This document shows, one piece after another, positions 9,083-22,400 of a DNA stretch of 64,000 nt. The stretch is taken from the NCBI GenBank assembly GCA_905221605.1, contig CAJNDS010002366.1, positions 326,001 to 390,000 of the forward strand, in the 5' to 3' direction. This DNA comes from Symbiodinium natans. Taxonomy: Eukaryota; Sar; Dinophyceae; Suessiales; Symbiodiniaceae. The translations under genes and the position numbers were made by a program. Each line of letters opens with the position of its first letter. The first letter of the stretch is position 1. The notes under the pieces are model-generated. The model made no database searches. It was not told where the DNA came from and was given only the letters and a program-made list of their open reading frames with translations.

Positions 9083-10562
9083 GGACAAAGGTGCAAGGAC
9101 CTACAGGACCTGGATACCTCAAGCGAAGGAAAGAAGCGAGCCACAGTCACTGAAAAGGCGTTCAGTTCTCAGCTACATGAGGACTTCAGGGGGGGGTGTA
9201 CTTGGGTTTATGACGGTTATTGGGGACCGTGGAAGTGCCAAAAGTGTGCGAAGGAAACGCGAAGACTGAAACACGCAGTAGACAAGCTGCAGGTCGGAAT
9301 CTCCTTGGCCGATGCAGATGCCAAGGCCCACAGGGTCATGGGCGGCTCGGCAGCAAGGACCACTTCTGACAACCGCTGGGGCGAGGGCTGAGAGTTGTTT
9401 GAGCCCTGCAACCTAACCTTAAACTGCCCCAAGCCCTTGCTTTGGCCTTCCTCTCCTGGTCCGACAGCCCTAAACCCTAAACCCTAAACCCCAAACCCTC
9501 CTAAACCCTAAACCCTAAGCAGCAAGTCACGTTTTCTGCGCATGTTCTCCAAAGTTGAGGGCCACACCTGGAAGCAGAGGGACAGGTGAGCTCCGGGCTA
9601 ACACATTCTCCTACCACATCGACACGCGTGAACTGCACTTCCTATCTCCCAAGTTTTGGGCCCTCGAATCCGGCTCAGGGTTCACATGCATGTAAAGTGT
9701 ATTAATTTAACAATAAGTATAATAAGTATGTTAAGAAAGTATATATATATCTATACATACATACGATTTTACATACGTCGACCGCCCCCTCCCCTCGTCC
9801 CAGCTCGGCATTCCATTGATGGATTGGTGACATGGCCCCTCAGCAAGACATGCAGAAATATGGCTGCATCCTCATGGGAACTTCAAGGGCACGACACTGC
9901 GAAGAGAATTCCGTTCAGAACCTGGAGCCCTAATTGACCTGTAGTAACAGTAGTCTCTAGCATCCTATATACCCTTAACTCCCCAGATGCTAAGCCCTGA
10001 ACACAAAATGCTGTGGCGGCCTCTACTCGACAGCCCGAGTGCTGAGGCTACAGCGTCAATCCGTAAGAGACCTTAAACCCTAGACCCCTAGACCCTAGAC
10101 CCTAAACCCAAACCCTTTTTAACCCTAAACCCTAAACCCTGAAGCCCAGCCCTGGAGGTTTCTTTAGATGGTCTATGGTCCCAATGGTCCCACAACGCTG
10201 GCGGCTAGCACCTGAAACCTCAAACGCACCGCGCGTGGCGATCGAATCTTCACACGCCCCCAAAAAGCCCTCAGGGCCTTCGAGGCGTGCCCAACAACCC
10301 AAAACCCTAAACCCTAAACCTTAAACCCTAAACCCTAAACTGCGCCTGTCTTGCGCTATAGGCCTTACCGACTCGCAGCGGGTGCGGATGTTCACTGAGA
10401 AGGCTGCTCCGGAACTTGCTTGAAGGCCTTATATATATATATGTATATATTGTTTTCGAAAACACACGCTGTTCTTCATGGAAATGCCTCGGAACCTTCA
10501 AGCCCACCGAACTTATTTCAAGGCGCGTGGGGGCGTTACCGCGTGGCAGAGTTCCATGCGCA

Positions 10563-10745
10563 TGCACGCACGCTTGCACGCACGCAGAAACCTACGCACA
10601 AACCAGCACATGCACACGCACATCTGCAGACGCACGGGCGCAAACGCAAACGCAAACGCGCACGCGCCCGCACACGCGCCCGCACACGCACACCTGCACA
10701 CGCACACCTGCACACGCACACCTGCACACGCACACCTGCACACAG
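10563..10745 (+). repeat. CA/CG-rich simple repeat
   Basis: Alternating ACGC/CACACG repeats culminating in four copies of CACACGCACACCTG. The His/Ala/Thr and Cys/Val open frames across it on both strands are repeat products. Confidence 0.85.
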
Positions 10746-11408
10746 CCTATGAGTAGGCCTGCTTATGGTGGCCGACCTACAGCCTAACCGTAGGCTTGCC
10801 TGCAGGCTACAGGCCTACGCACCGGCTTGCCCACAGAGTGCACTGGCCTGCCAAAGGCCTATGCCACAGTCCTTCTGACAGGCCCACAGGCTACCTAGCC
10901 TACCGCCTGCCTACAGGCTACCTTTTGGTGCGCCGCAACCCTACCTGCAGTTAGCTTACCGGCAGCTACAAACAAGCATGCAGGTAAGCCTGCGTTTGAG
11001 TGTGTGAGTGTCTGGGTATCTGCCGCTGGGACACGCCCTGATGCGAAGCCTTGCCAGATACACGAAGTACGGAAATCCACAGCAAGGACTTCTCCTGATG
11101 CGTCTGTTGCCTCGTTTGCCTCGTCGCAAGAGGAGACCTTCCCTATAGACACACTCACACGCTCAGACACTCACGCACACACACGAGAGACTCCTCCAAA
11201 CACGCGTGGGTCTCAGTGTGTGAGTGTCTGGGCTGTCTGGGTGGTTACCGCTGAGACACACAGGCTCTGATGCGACGCTCTGCCACGAGGTACACTCGTA
11301 TGATTTGTGCCTCCCTTGCTTGACGATTGCGGTGTTTTTGGAGGCTCCTGCCGCCACCGAACTCCCTGAATGCCCCGAGCCCTCACGAAATAATTCCTGA
11401 ACGTATGT

Positions 11409-11499
11409 GGGGGTTTAAGACAAGAGGGACCTGAAATAGACTCCCCCCAAATAGTAGGATTCCCCAAAAGTAAGGACCCTCATTACAAGGTTCCCCCCA
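11409..11499. mobile_element. family B element, diverged
   Basis: The left end GGGGGTTTAAGACAAGAGGG, the internal CCCCCAAATAGTAGGATTCCCC and the right end AAGGTTCCCCCC match the family-B layout (compare 49714-49813). Confidence 0.7.
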
Positions 11500-11589
11500 A
11501 TCTCGTGAGCCGCCCCTGTGAGGCACTGGATAACATCCAGCACGCGAGGGAACTACACTCGCAGGTGGAAGATTCAGCTCCTTGGCGGT

Positions 11590-11705
11590 CCTAAGGTCCT
11601 AAACCCTAAACCCTAAACCCTAAACCCTAAACCCTAAACCCTGAACCCTGAACCCTGAACCCTGAACCCTAAACCCTAAACCCTACACCACCCTAAACCC
11701 TAGGA
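11590..11705 (-). repeat. CCCTAAA/CCCTGAA array
   Basis: About 16 units, including a block of four CCCTGAA variants in the middle. A variant block inside a perfect array suggests local unit amplification. Confidence 0.93.
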
Positions 11706-11755
11706 ATTGATGTTTTCAGGCATTCGCGCTTTGGGGTGCCAGGATTCAACGGCAT

Positions 11756-11850
11756 ACCTGCATGGGCTATTCTACCCTAGAACTGCCTTAAGAAGGCCCT
11801 TTATAAGGTTGGTTCGGGGGACTATAAGGCCGAATAGCCCATGATGGTAT
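11756..11850. mobile_element. family A element
   Basis: A reverse-oriented copy from CCTGCATGGGCTATTCTACC to AATAGCCCATGATGGTA. Its inverted ends and ~95 bp length match the family. No coding capacity. Confidence 0.8.
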
Positions 11851-12059
11851 GCCCTTTGAGTCAAGCAACTTGGTTTTTTTTTCAGATTTGGAGGGGTTGG
11901 GTGCAAAGGTTTGTCGGTTTGAGACGTATAATTGGGCTTGCAAGAAGCATTTAGGCGTGCTGAGGAGCTGGACCAGGGCGTTCATACTTCCTATTATTGC
12001 TTGAGCCTAGGAGTGGGAAAGACTTAGGGGCATTCAGGGTCGCACGTTTGGTGGGTTTA

Positions 12060-12190
12060 GCCCTAAACCCTAAACCCGAAACCCGCAACCCTAAACCCTA
12101 AACCCTAAACCCAAACCCTAACCCCTAACCCCTAAACCCCTAAACCCCTAAACCCCTAAACCCTAAACCCCTAAACCCTAAACCCTTAGG
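12060..12190 (-). repeat. CCCTAAA array with CCCCTAAA octamers
   Basis: About 18 units. The middle section is of 8-bp CCCCTAAA units, the ends of 7-bp units, so two registers coexist. Confidence 0.93.
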
Positions 12191-12503
12191 CTTGCAAGGC
12201 CCACATCCAGCAATCCAGGTGGCTAATGTCGGCATCGGCGTGATGCGAGAGGAGCAGGACGAGAGACGGCGGTGTCCTCGAAGTCTTTAGGGTTTTGGGT
12301 TTAGGGTTTCTACTGGCAGTGCTTTAAAACCGAGATCCAAGTCTGTGACATCTTAACCTTGAACTCCTTCACCATGCGACCCAGGCCGTAAGACCATTCA
12401 CCCGTCCGACATCTGCCCCTTTCCTTACCCCGAAACTTTCGAAACTATTCACGCACAAGTCCCGTCATCTGAATCCTACACGTACGTATTTCTGAGACCG
12501 ATC

Positions 12504-12620
12504 ATGGCTGCGTATCATGCGTCGCCTGAATCCATGCGCACCTCAAGAAGCAGTCCTCGGAACGCAGCCCCACGTTTAAACAAAAATCCCAAGAGTTCTC
12601 GAGGGCCATCAGCTAGGAGA
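12504..12620 (+). CDS. possible first exon of the kinesin-like gene
   Basis: An ATG-initiated frame reads MAAYHASPESMRTSRSSPRN and continues Ser/Pro/Arg/Asn-rich to AGGAGAG|GTGGCC, a plausible donor. Kinesins often have such a low-complexity basic head before the motor. It lies 1 kb upstream of the exon holding the first beta strand of the motor and on the same strand. The family-A half-copy at 12699 would then be in intron 1. Not proven; the frame is also open beyond the suggested donor. Confidence 0.4.
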
Positions 12621-12698
12621 GGTGGCCGCGCTCTCCCAAGAGTTCCCAGACTGCTTTGGTGTTGTCTCAGGGCATGTTTTTGTCTATACATACGGCCT

Positions 12699-12750
12699 GT
12701 AAAGGGCCCCTTTTTAAGCGGTTTATGGGGCTATAAAAAGCCCATGCTGG
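12699..12750. mobile_element. family A element, half copy
   Basis: Only the right half is present: GTAAAGGGCCCCTTTTTAAG, then a GGTTTATGG stretch and AAAGCCCATGCTGG. Confidence 0.65.
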
Positions 12751-13251
12751 CCATCTCCTCTGAAATTTGCACAAGCCTTTCTTTGTGTTCTCAGAACTTC
12801 TGATCTCCTTTGCAGCCGCTTCATTTCGGCTCCCTACACACATGTCGGCGTCTGGGATGTAGCCAGTGAGGGCTCTTGACCACGACAGCAGGAAGCCAGT
12901 ACATATCAGACATGGCCAATCGATTTAAAATCAAGGAGAGCAACTGCAAAGGCTTCAGTGTCCCTAAACCCTAAACCCTAAACCCTAAACCCTAATATAT
13001 GTCTTCAGAATCTCAGAATGGGCTGAGCGGGCTGAGCGCTCATGGCTGGGAAAGACTTCGCCATTGCACGCAGTGTGAGCGGAATCTCCTTGTACCGGGG
13101 CGTGGAGTTTGATGGTGACGGGAGGCTTTGCCAGATGACTTGTTGCAGGAACTTGCCATAAACATCCCAGAGTCAGAGACTAAGACCCTAAACCCTAAAC
13201 CCTAAACCCTAAACCCTAAACCCTAAACCCCACAACCTTGTGGTCGCTCAG

Positions 13252-13345
13252 GCACAGCGAGGCCCGAGATGCTCGAGAATATGAAGCACCAGAGTTCCCC
13301 GGCCGCAGCCGGCCACTGCTTTGCTCCCCCACGCAGTGCAGGGTT
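13252..13345 (+). CDS. possible exon of the kinesin N-terminal region
   Basis: After GCTCAG the frame reads HSEARDAREYEAPEFPGRSR, then PLLCSPTQC, on a unique island flanked by CCCTAAA arrays (13186-13230 and 13362-13419). It lies between the possible first exon and the first motor exon. No domain is recognised. Confidence 0.3.
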
Positions 13346-13490
13346 TCAAATTTTCTCGCTAAACCATAAACCCTAAACCCTTAACCCTAAACCCTAATCC
13401 CTAAACCCTAAACCCTACTGGGTTCTATTTTTTCCTGGGTTCGGCAGAGCTTGCAGGTTTGGCTCGTCGGCTTCGGGGTTGCTTCTGTTT

Positions 13491-13601
13491 GCTTAAGAAC
13501 CCCCCCAAAAAACTTAATTATAATTATAATGAAAATAATAAGTCCCTATATTACCCTTAGAAGGAAGAACATGTTTCTTAATGTTTAGGGAGTTCTTAAG
13601 C
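13491..13601. mobile_element. family H element, intronic
   Basis: The perfect terminal inverted repeat GCTTAAGAAC / GTTCTTAAGC encloses an AT-rich interior. A diverged copy lies at 20450-20545. It ends 25 bp before the acceptor of the first kinesin motor exon. Confidence 0.75.
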
Positions 13602-13626
13602 ACTTGGTAGGGTGAGAGTCTGACAG

Positions 13627-13689
13627 CCAAGGCCCGCCGGCAAGGATTCAGCCTCCAAGGTGAATGTGATTGTACGCCTTCGCCCACCG
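13627..13689 (+). CDS. kinesin exon: beta1 strand VRLRPP
   Basis: Reads [11 protein letters not shown] followed by [10 protein letters not shown], the kinesin beta1 motif (V.V.VR.RP) that opens the motor domain. Acceptor TGACAG at 13621-13626, donor CCG|GTGAGC at 13690, phase 0 at both ends as drawn. The family-H element lies in the preceding intron. Confidence 0.85.
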
Positions 13690-16600
13690 GTGAGCCAAGA
13701 CGAGGACAGGTTCAGGATTTGTTGGGGTTCTGTGCTGGCATGAAGGATGTGGGGTTTAGGGCTTGGGGGCTCTGATGTGTGTGTGTGTGTTTGAAAGTTC
13801 ATAGGAATTATAGTTTCCGTGCTACGGGGATGCGCATCTGGTGTTCATGGTATGCATAAGTGTATAAATACTTAGCGTGTGTGTGTGTGTGTGTATGCTG
13901 CGGCAAAGGGGTCATGGAGCCACCCTCTGTTTCTTTGGGTGAGGGAGGTCTGTGTTTGTCTTGTCTTGTGGCCATGCGCGCTTTCACGCCTTCTCGGGTT
14001 TCCTTGGCACTTTCAACATAGGTGCCAAAGAAAAAGATTCTCCCATCAACAATGTTCTAATGTAGCAAAAGTGTGTCCTGCGAACATAAAAGAGATCTTG
14101 AAATTCTCGTCTGGGCATATTCTCATGTCGTGCAAGTATCAGCCTGGAAATCGGCGTGTGTTCTTATGGTTTTCTGCAGATGACTGTTGTTCTTACCAGG
14201 TTTGTTCTTACCAGGTTGCCGTGTCCATTCTGACCACTATGAATGTCGTTCCTTATTACGACATATTTTTGCGATTTTTATCACGAATTCCGCTATTATT
14301 TTCTTGCTTTTTAGACTAGTATGCTTGTGTTCACAAATACAATTGTCTTATTATTCAGACGAATATGACACTTCTGATTACACATAGTATTCGTGAACTT
14401 ACTGGTAAGAATAAAAGTGCTTGCTAATCTTCTTACTTGTCTTCGTGTTGGAAGTATTGCAGTTCTCATTTTTGCTGTGAGAAATTGGCCATGCCTCTCA
14501 GAACTGACAACCCTCCGGTCCGTGCATGTTGCGATTGTCGAGGACATCAGCGAGGTCTTCGCCCTCACGGACACGAAGAACGTGACTGTGAAGGATCCGC
14601 TCTCCAGGCGCCTGCAGTAGCATTTGGACTGCCAGAAGCTAGGTTTCAAGGAGGTACCTCGGGATGTTCCTTTATACTTGCAGTCCTCCATATGGATTAT
14701 CGTACCCCCTACTGTAATCCTTATTAAGGACTGGTCGTATAAGGGCGAACATCCCAAGAGCCACCTTTCTCCGGATGATTTGAAGGGTTCGTTTGCAACG
14801 CAACTCGAGGCCCAAAAATGAGCTCCTCTCGGCTTCAAGGGCCCAATCAGCCTGAACCACCCTGATGATGAGGGTTTAGGGTTTGGGGTTTGGGGTTTGG
14901 GGTTTGGGGTTTGGGGTTTGGGGTTTGGGGTTTAGGTGGTACCTTTGTTCCTCCGCTGTCCCAAGAGGGGCCGTATGGAGCATAACTTCACTTTCGACCG
15001 CGTCTTCTCCCCAGACGATGGCCAAGAAGCCGTGCGCCTCGGCTTTTAATTTTTTCCCGAAGGTCCTCAGCTCACGTTCTGGCTGCCAGGCCAGGATCTG
15101 CCCGACCAGTAGAAGCTCAGGCCCTCGGGATGCGCATCCAAGCCCCAAGCCACGAATAGGGTTTAGGGTTTAGGGTTTAGGGTTTAGGGCTTAGGGCTTA
15201 GGGCTTAGGGTTTAGGGTTTAGGGTTTAGGGTTCAGGGTCCCCACGTTCCAGCCCTTGACCTCGCGCAGCTGAGGTTCGAGGTAGTAGCCAAGCCGCTGG
15301 TGGACAACTTGCTGGATGGCTTCAATAGCTGCTGCTTCGCCTACGGCCAGACCGGCCCCTCTTACTGCGTTTTTTGGGGCACGCTGTTTTTTGGGTTGTG
15401 GGGAGAGCAGGCGGAGTGCAGAACAGGCTTCGGGGTGGTAGGGGCACGCTCGCCGCACGCTCGCCGCCTGATAAAAGTGTAAATTGCCAAGGGTCAAGGG
15501 AGAGGCCAGGTATGATCCGGGGTGTATGTGAGTTGGGACTCAAGGGGTTCGGCTGGGACTCTGCAGCGGGAGTAGTTGGAAGCCAAAAAGCTCACTCGCA
15601 AGCTCTGCACGTTGCTGACTCTGAATTCGGCAGATTCGCAAGGCCCCCGGCTCAGTGAGACTCAGCTTCACAGTGTTTGCTGACCTGCTGCAGGCTCTGG
15701 GAAGACGCACTCGGTATTTGGAGAGGGCAACAAGGAGCTTCTCTCAGAAGACCAGTCTGAGCCCTCCCCCCCCTTCCTGATTCCTCAACAGCGAAACAAG
15801 CGAAGCTAAATACCAAAATCCTTCAATCGGCTTTCATGGAGAGCCACCCTAAACCCTAAACCCTAAACCCTAAACCCCTCAAGCCACTGGTTTTTGGAGC
15901 GATGGATGTCTGGCTCGTGATGTTAGAGATTTTGCGGCAGGAGCCCAAACCTGGAGACCTGTGACCAATTCATCCAACAAACTTAAGTCCTGCAACTTGC
16001 AAGAAAAAGGCCCCCCCCCCTCCTCTTTAAAAAAAAACCCTCAGCCCTAAACCCCAAACCCCAAACCCTAAACCCTCAACCCACTCCTTGGTTTCAGAGA
16101 GGAGCAGCGTGGCCTCTTAGCCCGTTCCATCGAGTACCTCTTCGATCGAATCGAGGCCCAGTCCCAGCACAAGGAGGCCCCCTCCTCGCTTGCCGGCATC
16201 TTCTCTTGAGGGTTTTTGTTTAAACACGCTTTATATGTATGTATGTATATATATATATACACACCCTATAGATAGATATAGATATATATATATATATGTG
16301 TACTGTATATATGTATATATATATAGGCATATGTTTTGTGATATTTTTAAAACGGTGCTCTGAGAGCTTGTAGCGGTTGTTCCGGGTGTTGAAGAGAAGA
16401 CTTGTAGAGTCTAGGGATGCTGCGGGCCTAGGATGCACAAGCCCCACAAGAAAAAAGGGATTCGGGGGTTTAGGGTTTAGGGTTTAGGGTTTAGGGTTTA
16501 GGGTTTAGGGTTTAGGGTTTAGGGTTTAGGGCTTGGGGTGTTTGAGGGCTTTTTGCTCTCTAGTTGCGTACTTTGGCTGTTTGGCACGCCAAGTTTCCAA

Positions 16601-19414
16601 GAGTCGGCCCGTGGAAAATTCAGATGTCCATGGCATTTGGTCTAGGGTTTTGGGTTTAGGCTCTTTCTTTCCTGGTACTGCCATGGTGGCTTGACAAAGG
16701 TCTGCTCTTTTGTGTGTGTGTCGAGGTTTTGAAGCGTCGACCTGAAAGTTGCCCAAAGACCGCAGTGTTTCGGTCGTTGCTTCAGGCTGCAACTCATGGT
16801 TCCGCCAAAAGCAAAGCCAAGTCCTCCGAATGTACAGGGTGGGGCCCCCTAGTTATAAGTAGAGTTATAAGGGCCCTAAATTGGGTTATAAGGACCCTAA
16901 GTTAGGTTATAAGTCCCTTAACTACAGTTAGTATAGTAAGGGGGCCCCACCCTGTAGGAGCCCTGAACACAGGGCTTTGTCCTTGAATGTGTCGGATGTG
17001 GGCTCTGAACTTCAGGTCGTTTAGTTAACTTAGGGTTGGTAAACCAACAGATCCCCTCCTGCGCACGACATGCGCGAGGTGGGCATGGTGGTCAGCTCCT
17101 TGGAGTTGTTTTGCGCCCTGTCAACCCACTTCAGGCTTCCTTCCGGTATCTTGGGCTCTGAATCCCCCAAAAGAAGTGCCACTCGCACGGTAGCTGCGGG
17201 TGATTTCAAATCTCTACCTTAGGGTTCAAGAGCAACAGTAGGGCTTAGGGTGTACGATTTAGGGTTTAGGGGTAAGTGTGGAGCTACCATCAAGTCGATC
17301 TCCAGAGGTACAGCACAGAAGCAGGACATTTTCATACGAGCCATGCATTCTCTCCCAAAAGCAACCCTATACAAGAGGCTTCGCGCGCCCCGCACCAGCT
17401 GCTCGGAATATCATCCCAAGCAGCGCCGACACTGTAAAGAACCTTTGGGAGCATGGGAGCCCCCGAAAGCCGCTTTTTCTCACTCAGGATAGGAAACCCT
17501 GCAGATGCAAAACCCAGATGTAAAACCGAAGGTATCCCTACGCCAGTTTTCGAAGTAGGAAACCTCAACTGTGCACCTGACAGGCGACCCCTCGCCCATG
17601 TGTACATCGTAAATCTGCCCTCCTGCAAGACCCGGCAGCCTCAAAGCATGGAATGAGCACAGGCTTCTTGGAGATCTACTTAGACCAGGTGCGTGACCTG
17701 GGACGTTTCTTGGCCCTTGCCAGGGTTCAGCGGTGTTAGGGGCTTCTTGAGTGCTAAGCGGGGCTTCAGGTTGGTACATGTCCAGGGCTCTCCAGCTTTA
17801 CAGGAACCATGAACCAAAAAGAATGCTAGACTTGTAGACTCTCAGCCAGGTGCAACATGACAACCTCAGAGCTGAACTGTTTTTTGCCCTAGGTCTTCGG
17901 CCGCTGTTCCCAGCAACCCATCAGCAGCCGACGTTTACGCAGTTGAAAAAGTTAGCACACAGCGCTTTGCGGCTTGTACTAAAGCCTATACAGGCCCACA
18001 TCTGCTACTTGGAGGTGGGTCGAGTCAGATGGAAGCTTAACCAAGCTACCGACAGCTTCTCCGAAAATATCGAATAATATAAAAACACACGGCTGACTAA
18101 GTGCAGGCACTGCGCCTGAGCCCTTCTCCACTCTTAGTCGGAACTGGTATTGTGACTGCCCTGCCTCCCGAAGTCCCGAAGATACGTGATGCCACGTGAA
18201 TGAAGAGGCTTCTACTTGGAGGGCGAAACCCTTGTCGACGACCGGCCGGTGTCCAAAACGCCAAGTCGCTTGAGAGACATCAGCAGCTGAGTGGGCTTTT
18301 GAATGTTCACGGCAACCAGTACCCTTAAGGAGCTGATGACGTAAGAAGAGTCTTCGGATCTGAGTTTCGCCCTTTTGCAGTTGCACTTCATTGGAATAGA
18401 GCTGAGAAGTGCAGCAACAGCCACAAACGGCTCGCCGGAGTCCGAAGACAGCAGTCGACTAGCAGTCCTTAGCAAACCCATGTTTACAGAGACATTGTAA
18501 GGACCAGGAGGGCTTGGGATTGTGGGGGTGTAGGTTTGGGGACAAAGATTTGGGGCCTTGCGGTTTGTGGGGCCTTAAGGGTTTCGGGGTTGATCCTTTT
18601 AAAGGGTCCCTGGAGCTTGAAAAGCCCCTTAGGGTTTAGGGTTTAGGGGTTTAGGGTTTAGGGATAAGGGTCAAACCCTCTCGAGGCCTCTCCAAGATGC
18701 GAAACTCCCAGAACTCCTCTGGGAAGTCTCTTGGGAGCCGGCCTTCGTCAGCGCAGGACGAGGGGGCCGCCTTGCCAGGCTCTTTTTCCCTAAAACCCCT
18801 CAAAAAGGCCTTTTATAGGGTTGATTATGGGGAATAGGGCCGCCTTACCAGCATGGCTCTGGTGCTTTAAACGGCCGGGTTGATTACGGGGAAAAGGGCC
18901 GCCTTACCAGCATGGGCTCTTATACCCTAAACCCCTTAAAGAAGGCCCTTTATAGGGTTGATTCTGGGGATGATATGGCCGAACAACCCATCCTGGTAGG
19001 GCCGCCTTAGGGAGGGCTCAGAGGATCTCAGTGGAAGTGAGAAGATGGCGCTGTCAAGCGATTTTTGGGGTCGCTTTCCTTTGTGGATGGTTTTGTTTTT
19101 AGTGGTTTCGTGCTAAGCAGAGAATGTGACTTCTGCCGGCACACGGCTTCTTACTAATAGTTGGAAGACACTCCTTTTGCCAAGGCACCTTTCCCAATTC
19201 CATGTTGAGGCCTGTGGGGTCTATAGAAGGCTCCCCTAAAGGACCTGTTTGGAATCAAGAACAGTTCCCTTGCAGAAGCCGAATGTTTGTTTAAGACACC
19301 AACTCAGCGTTTCCGATTTTTTGAAATTCTTCAACAAACTGTCGCCGAGGCAATCCTTGAGCTTGGCGCGTAAAAGTCGCACGCAGGGTGCGAAAAGGCT
19401 GCGGCTACATATTT

Positions 19415-19451
<37 letters not shown>

Positions 19452-22400
19452 TAACCCAGACAAAGCGTTGCGCCAAAAAGTCTTCGCGTCGCAGCCTCTC
19501 AAGGCGTTGTGCCAAAACCTCACATTTCGCGCTACATGTCCGAAGTTGACCCTAACCCCTAAACCCTAAACCCTAAACCCTAAACCCCAAACCCTAAACC
19601 CTAAACCCTAAACCCTAAACCCTAAACCCCCTGCATGTGAAGGACAGGGATGGCTCAGCAAGCCGACCTTCGAGACCTGGACACGCAATTAGAGGGCCAC
19701 AGGGGTTCAGAGATGTTTGCTTCCTTAGGGTTTAGGGTTTAGGGTTTAGGGTTTAGGGTTTAGGGTTTAGGGTTTAGGGTTTAGGGTTTAGGGTGTAGGC
19801 TTTTAAAGGCGTCCTTCTTTTCTGCGTGTTGCAGATTGCACATAGTTTCGCTTGGAGACATCAGGGACAGAGAAAATCGGCTCATGTTATCTGGCCTCTC
19901 TCCGTTGCGAAGTGCATTTGGATCGGATTTTTCTCTTGGTTTCCCGTCTCACCCTGCTGGTGTCACAGACTAGTTTTGGCAAGTATGCTGAAGGTTATTG
20001 TGGAGAACCCTAAACCCTAAACCCTAAACCCTAAACCCTATTAGGAACCACCGGATTTGGCATCCAAGTGCGTTTGGATGCTTAGGGTTACATGGCGAAC
20101 TGACAAGCTTTGGGCTGAGGCTGGGTTTTTCTGAGCTGGCAAGTCCGGCAGTTGGAACACTAGGGTTGAGGGTTTAGGGATGTTTAGGGTTTAGGGATGT
20201 TTAGGGTTTAGGGTTTAGGGTTTAGGGTTTAGGGTTTAGGGTTTAGGGTTTAGGGTTTAAGACCAGTCCTCTTTCGCCCAGGAGCCGGCCGAATTCCGGC
20301 AAGGCGCCGGCTGAGCGGAGCCGCACGAGCGGCGTGATGTCCAACTCCGATGACTCGGAGGATCTCTACGCTACTGGGCTGGAGACCCTAAACCCTAAAC
20401 CCGAAACCCTAAACCCTAAACCCTAAACCTCTGCTGGTGACTACGAATTGCTTAAGAACCCCTCAAAAAATAGGAATATTCTTCCTGATGAGGGTAATAC
20501 AGGGATTATAAAACGTAAACATGTTGGGTTTTTTTAAGGGGAGGGTCTTGTTTTTTTCCTCTGAGGTTCAAGGGTTCCAGTTGCGGGAAGAAGGTCGGGG
20601 GCTTCACTCTTTCTAAGACACCAAAGCAAGTCGCATCAAGTCACTGTGAACCTTTGCAGATCCATTGGACACAAAACCAGGGTTTAGGGTTTAGGGTTTA
20701 AGGTTTAGGCTTTAGGGTTTAGAGTTTAGGATTTAGGGTTAGGGTTTAGGGAACCTTCTTGAAGTCATCTATGGTCCCTCCTTGCCCTTTGCACGACACT
20801 GTGCACAAGAGGCTAGACGCAGGCAGTAGGCAACTCATCCTGTCTGGTAGCACATGCAGCCAAAAGATGCCAGCAACATTCCGCGACATGGAATCCAGAC
20901 AAATCGTAAAATTTCACTCCGGCGCTCCGACACGAGTACTACGTAGGGGTGCATTGCAGGCCATATCTTCGGGGCAAAGTCCACGGGCTGCGTCCAGCCT
21001 CCCTGTCTTGCATCTTGCATCTTGCATCTCTCTCAAGCCCGCTCCCCTAACTGCGAAGTTGAGGAGAGGGGGCAGGGGTGGGTTGCGCGATACCTCTAAC
21101 TTGCGTTAGCAGGTCGTTGCAACGCACCAGTTTTTTTGGCGCACATACGCCTCAATGCTTCCAGCCAAGGCACGTCCTACATATCGGATCCTAGCCGCAT
21201 CTATGGCATCCTCTGTGGCTGAATGAAAAAGCATTTGCATCAGGAGGTTAGCCTCTACACCTCTGCTGGCGTGAAGCGCAAGCCCCGATGCCACAAACAA
21301 GTCTGCTGTCCCCGGGCATTCACACAGAGCATGCCGAATCCAGACACTGCATCTGTCACAGAAAGGGCACTTGTCAAGTTCTACTTCTGGCGGCAGCTCT
21401 GACAGTAAACTCAATGGCCACATACCAGTCAAGATGGGCAGCAAGTGAGACCAGTCACACTGTCTTCTCACGCAGCCCAAGTCTGCGAAGGCCAGACCCA
21501 TCCCTACTAGATGCTTAGAAGCAGCTTTCTGAAACTCCGCCTCATCTCTGGCACACAGGATTGGCAGAAGGATTCGCGTCTTGTAAAGTAAGAGCAAATT
21601 TTTTCGAACAGCACTGTCCTGTTTTGCTCTCACTAGCATTTCCTGCGTACAAAGGTTTGCGGCAAGGATGTCCGGGAATGTTCCTGCAGCGCTATCTTCC
21701 CTCAGCTGATGCCTGAGCGACTCAACTGCATGCCACCAGGTGTCTGATGGCAAAGATTTGGCCACCGCCAGCATCAATGCAGCTGGGTGGTCCACAGGCA
21801 AGCGCTGGATTTTTGCTAGGCACAAAAACATACGCAGCAAGGCTTTAGAGGACAAACGCAACTGCCAACCCAAAAGAGCAACAGCCAAAGAACCCCTAAG
21901 AACAGACCCAGCACGACCAGCAAGAACTCCCTTGGCCCATTCACCTTGTAAAAGGTCAAGTTTAGGCAACACCTCAGGCGTCATAGCCAGCAGCTCAGCA
22001 GCATACAGAACTACCGGCTCCACACGCTCGACTATAGCAGCTGCGTGCACCGGCGGTGGCAAGCCCAACTCTGTAATGAGATGGGAGAGCTCATCAAACA
22101 TGGCCTTTCCAATTTGAATAATTTGCTTTGAGCGGGCAGAAAAAGAGAATTGACTATCAACCAAGACCCCCAACAGCTTGTAAGAATCACATGACATATG
22201 AACGAGGCAGGATTTGGCAGCATCCATGCAGCTCATGACTGCCGTTTTGGTGGGACCCAAGTTGAACTGCGCCTTGGCAAAGCGTGCATAGGACGGAAGC
22301 CCATAAGTAACTGCATGCTGGATGTCTGCATCTGTCGCAAAAGATGTTACCACATCATCCACGAACAAGAGGGGGCCCAACGGCAGAGCACCAAGTAGCT

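Noticed and set aside
14311-14838. Minus-strand frame of 175 codons
   Set aside because: It is antisense to a well-supported kinesin exon (14555-14607) and a family-C element.
17979-18481. Minus-strand frames of 135 and 89 codons in a kinesin intron
   Set aside because: They overlap in different frames, lack motifs, and nothing flanks them like splice sites or element ends; possibly an old TE fragment.
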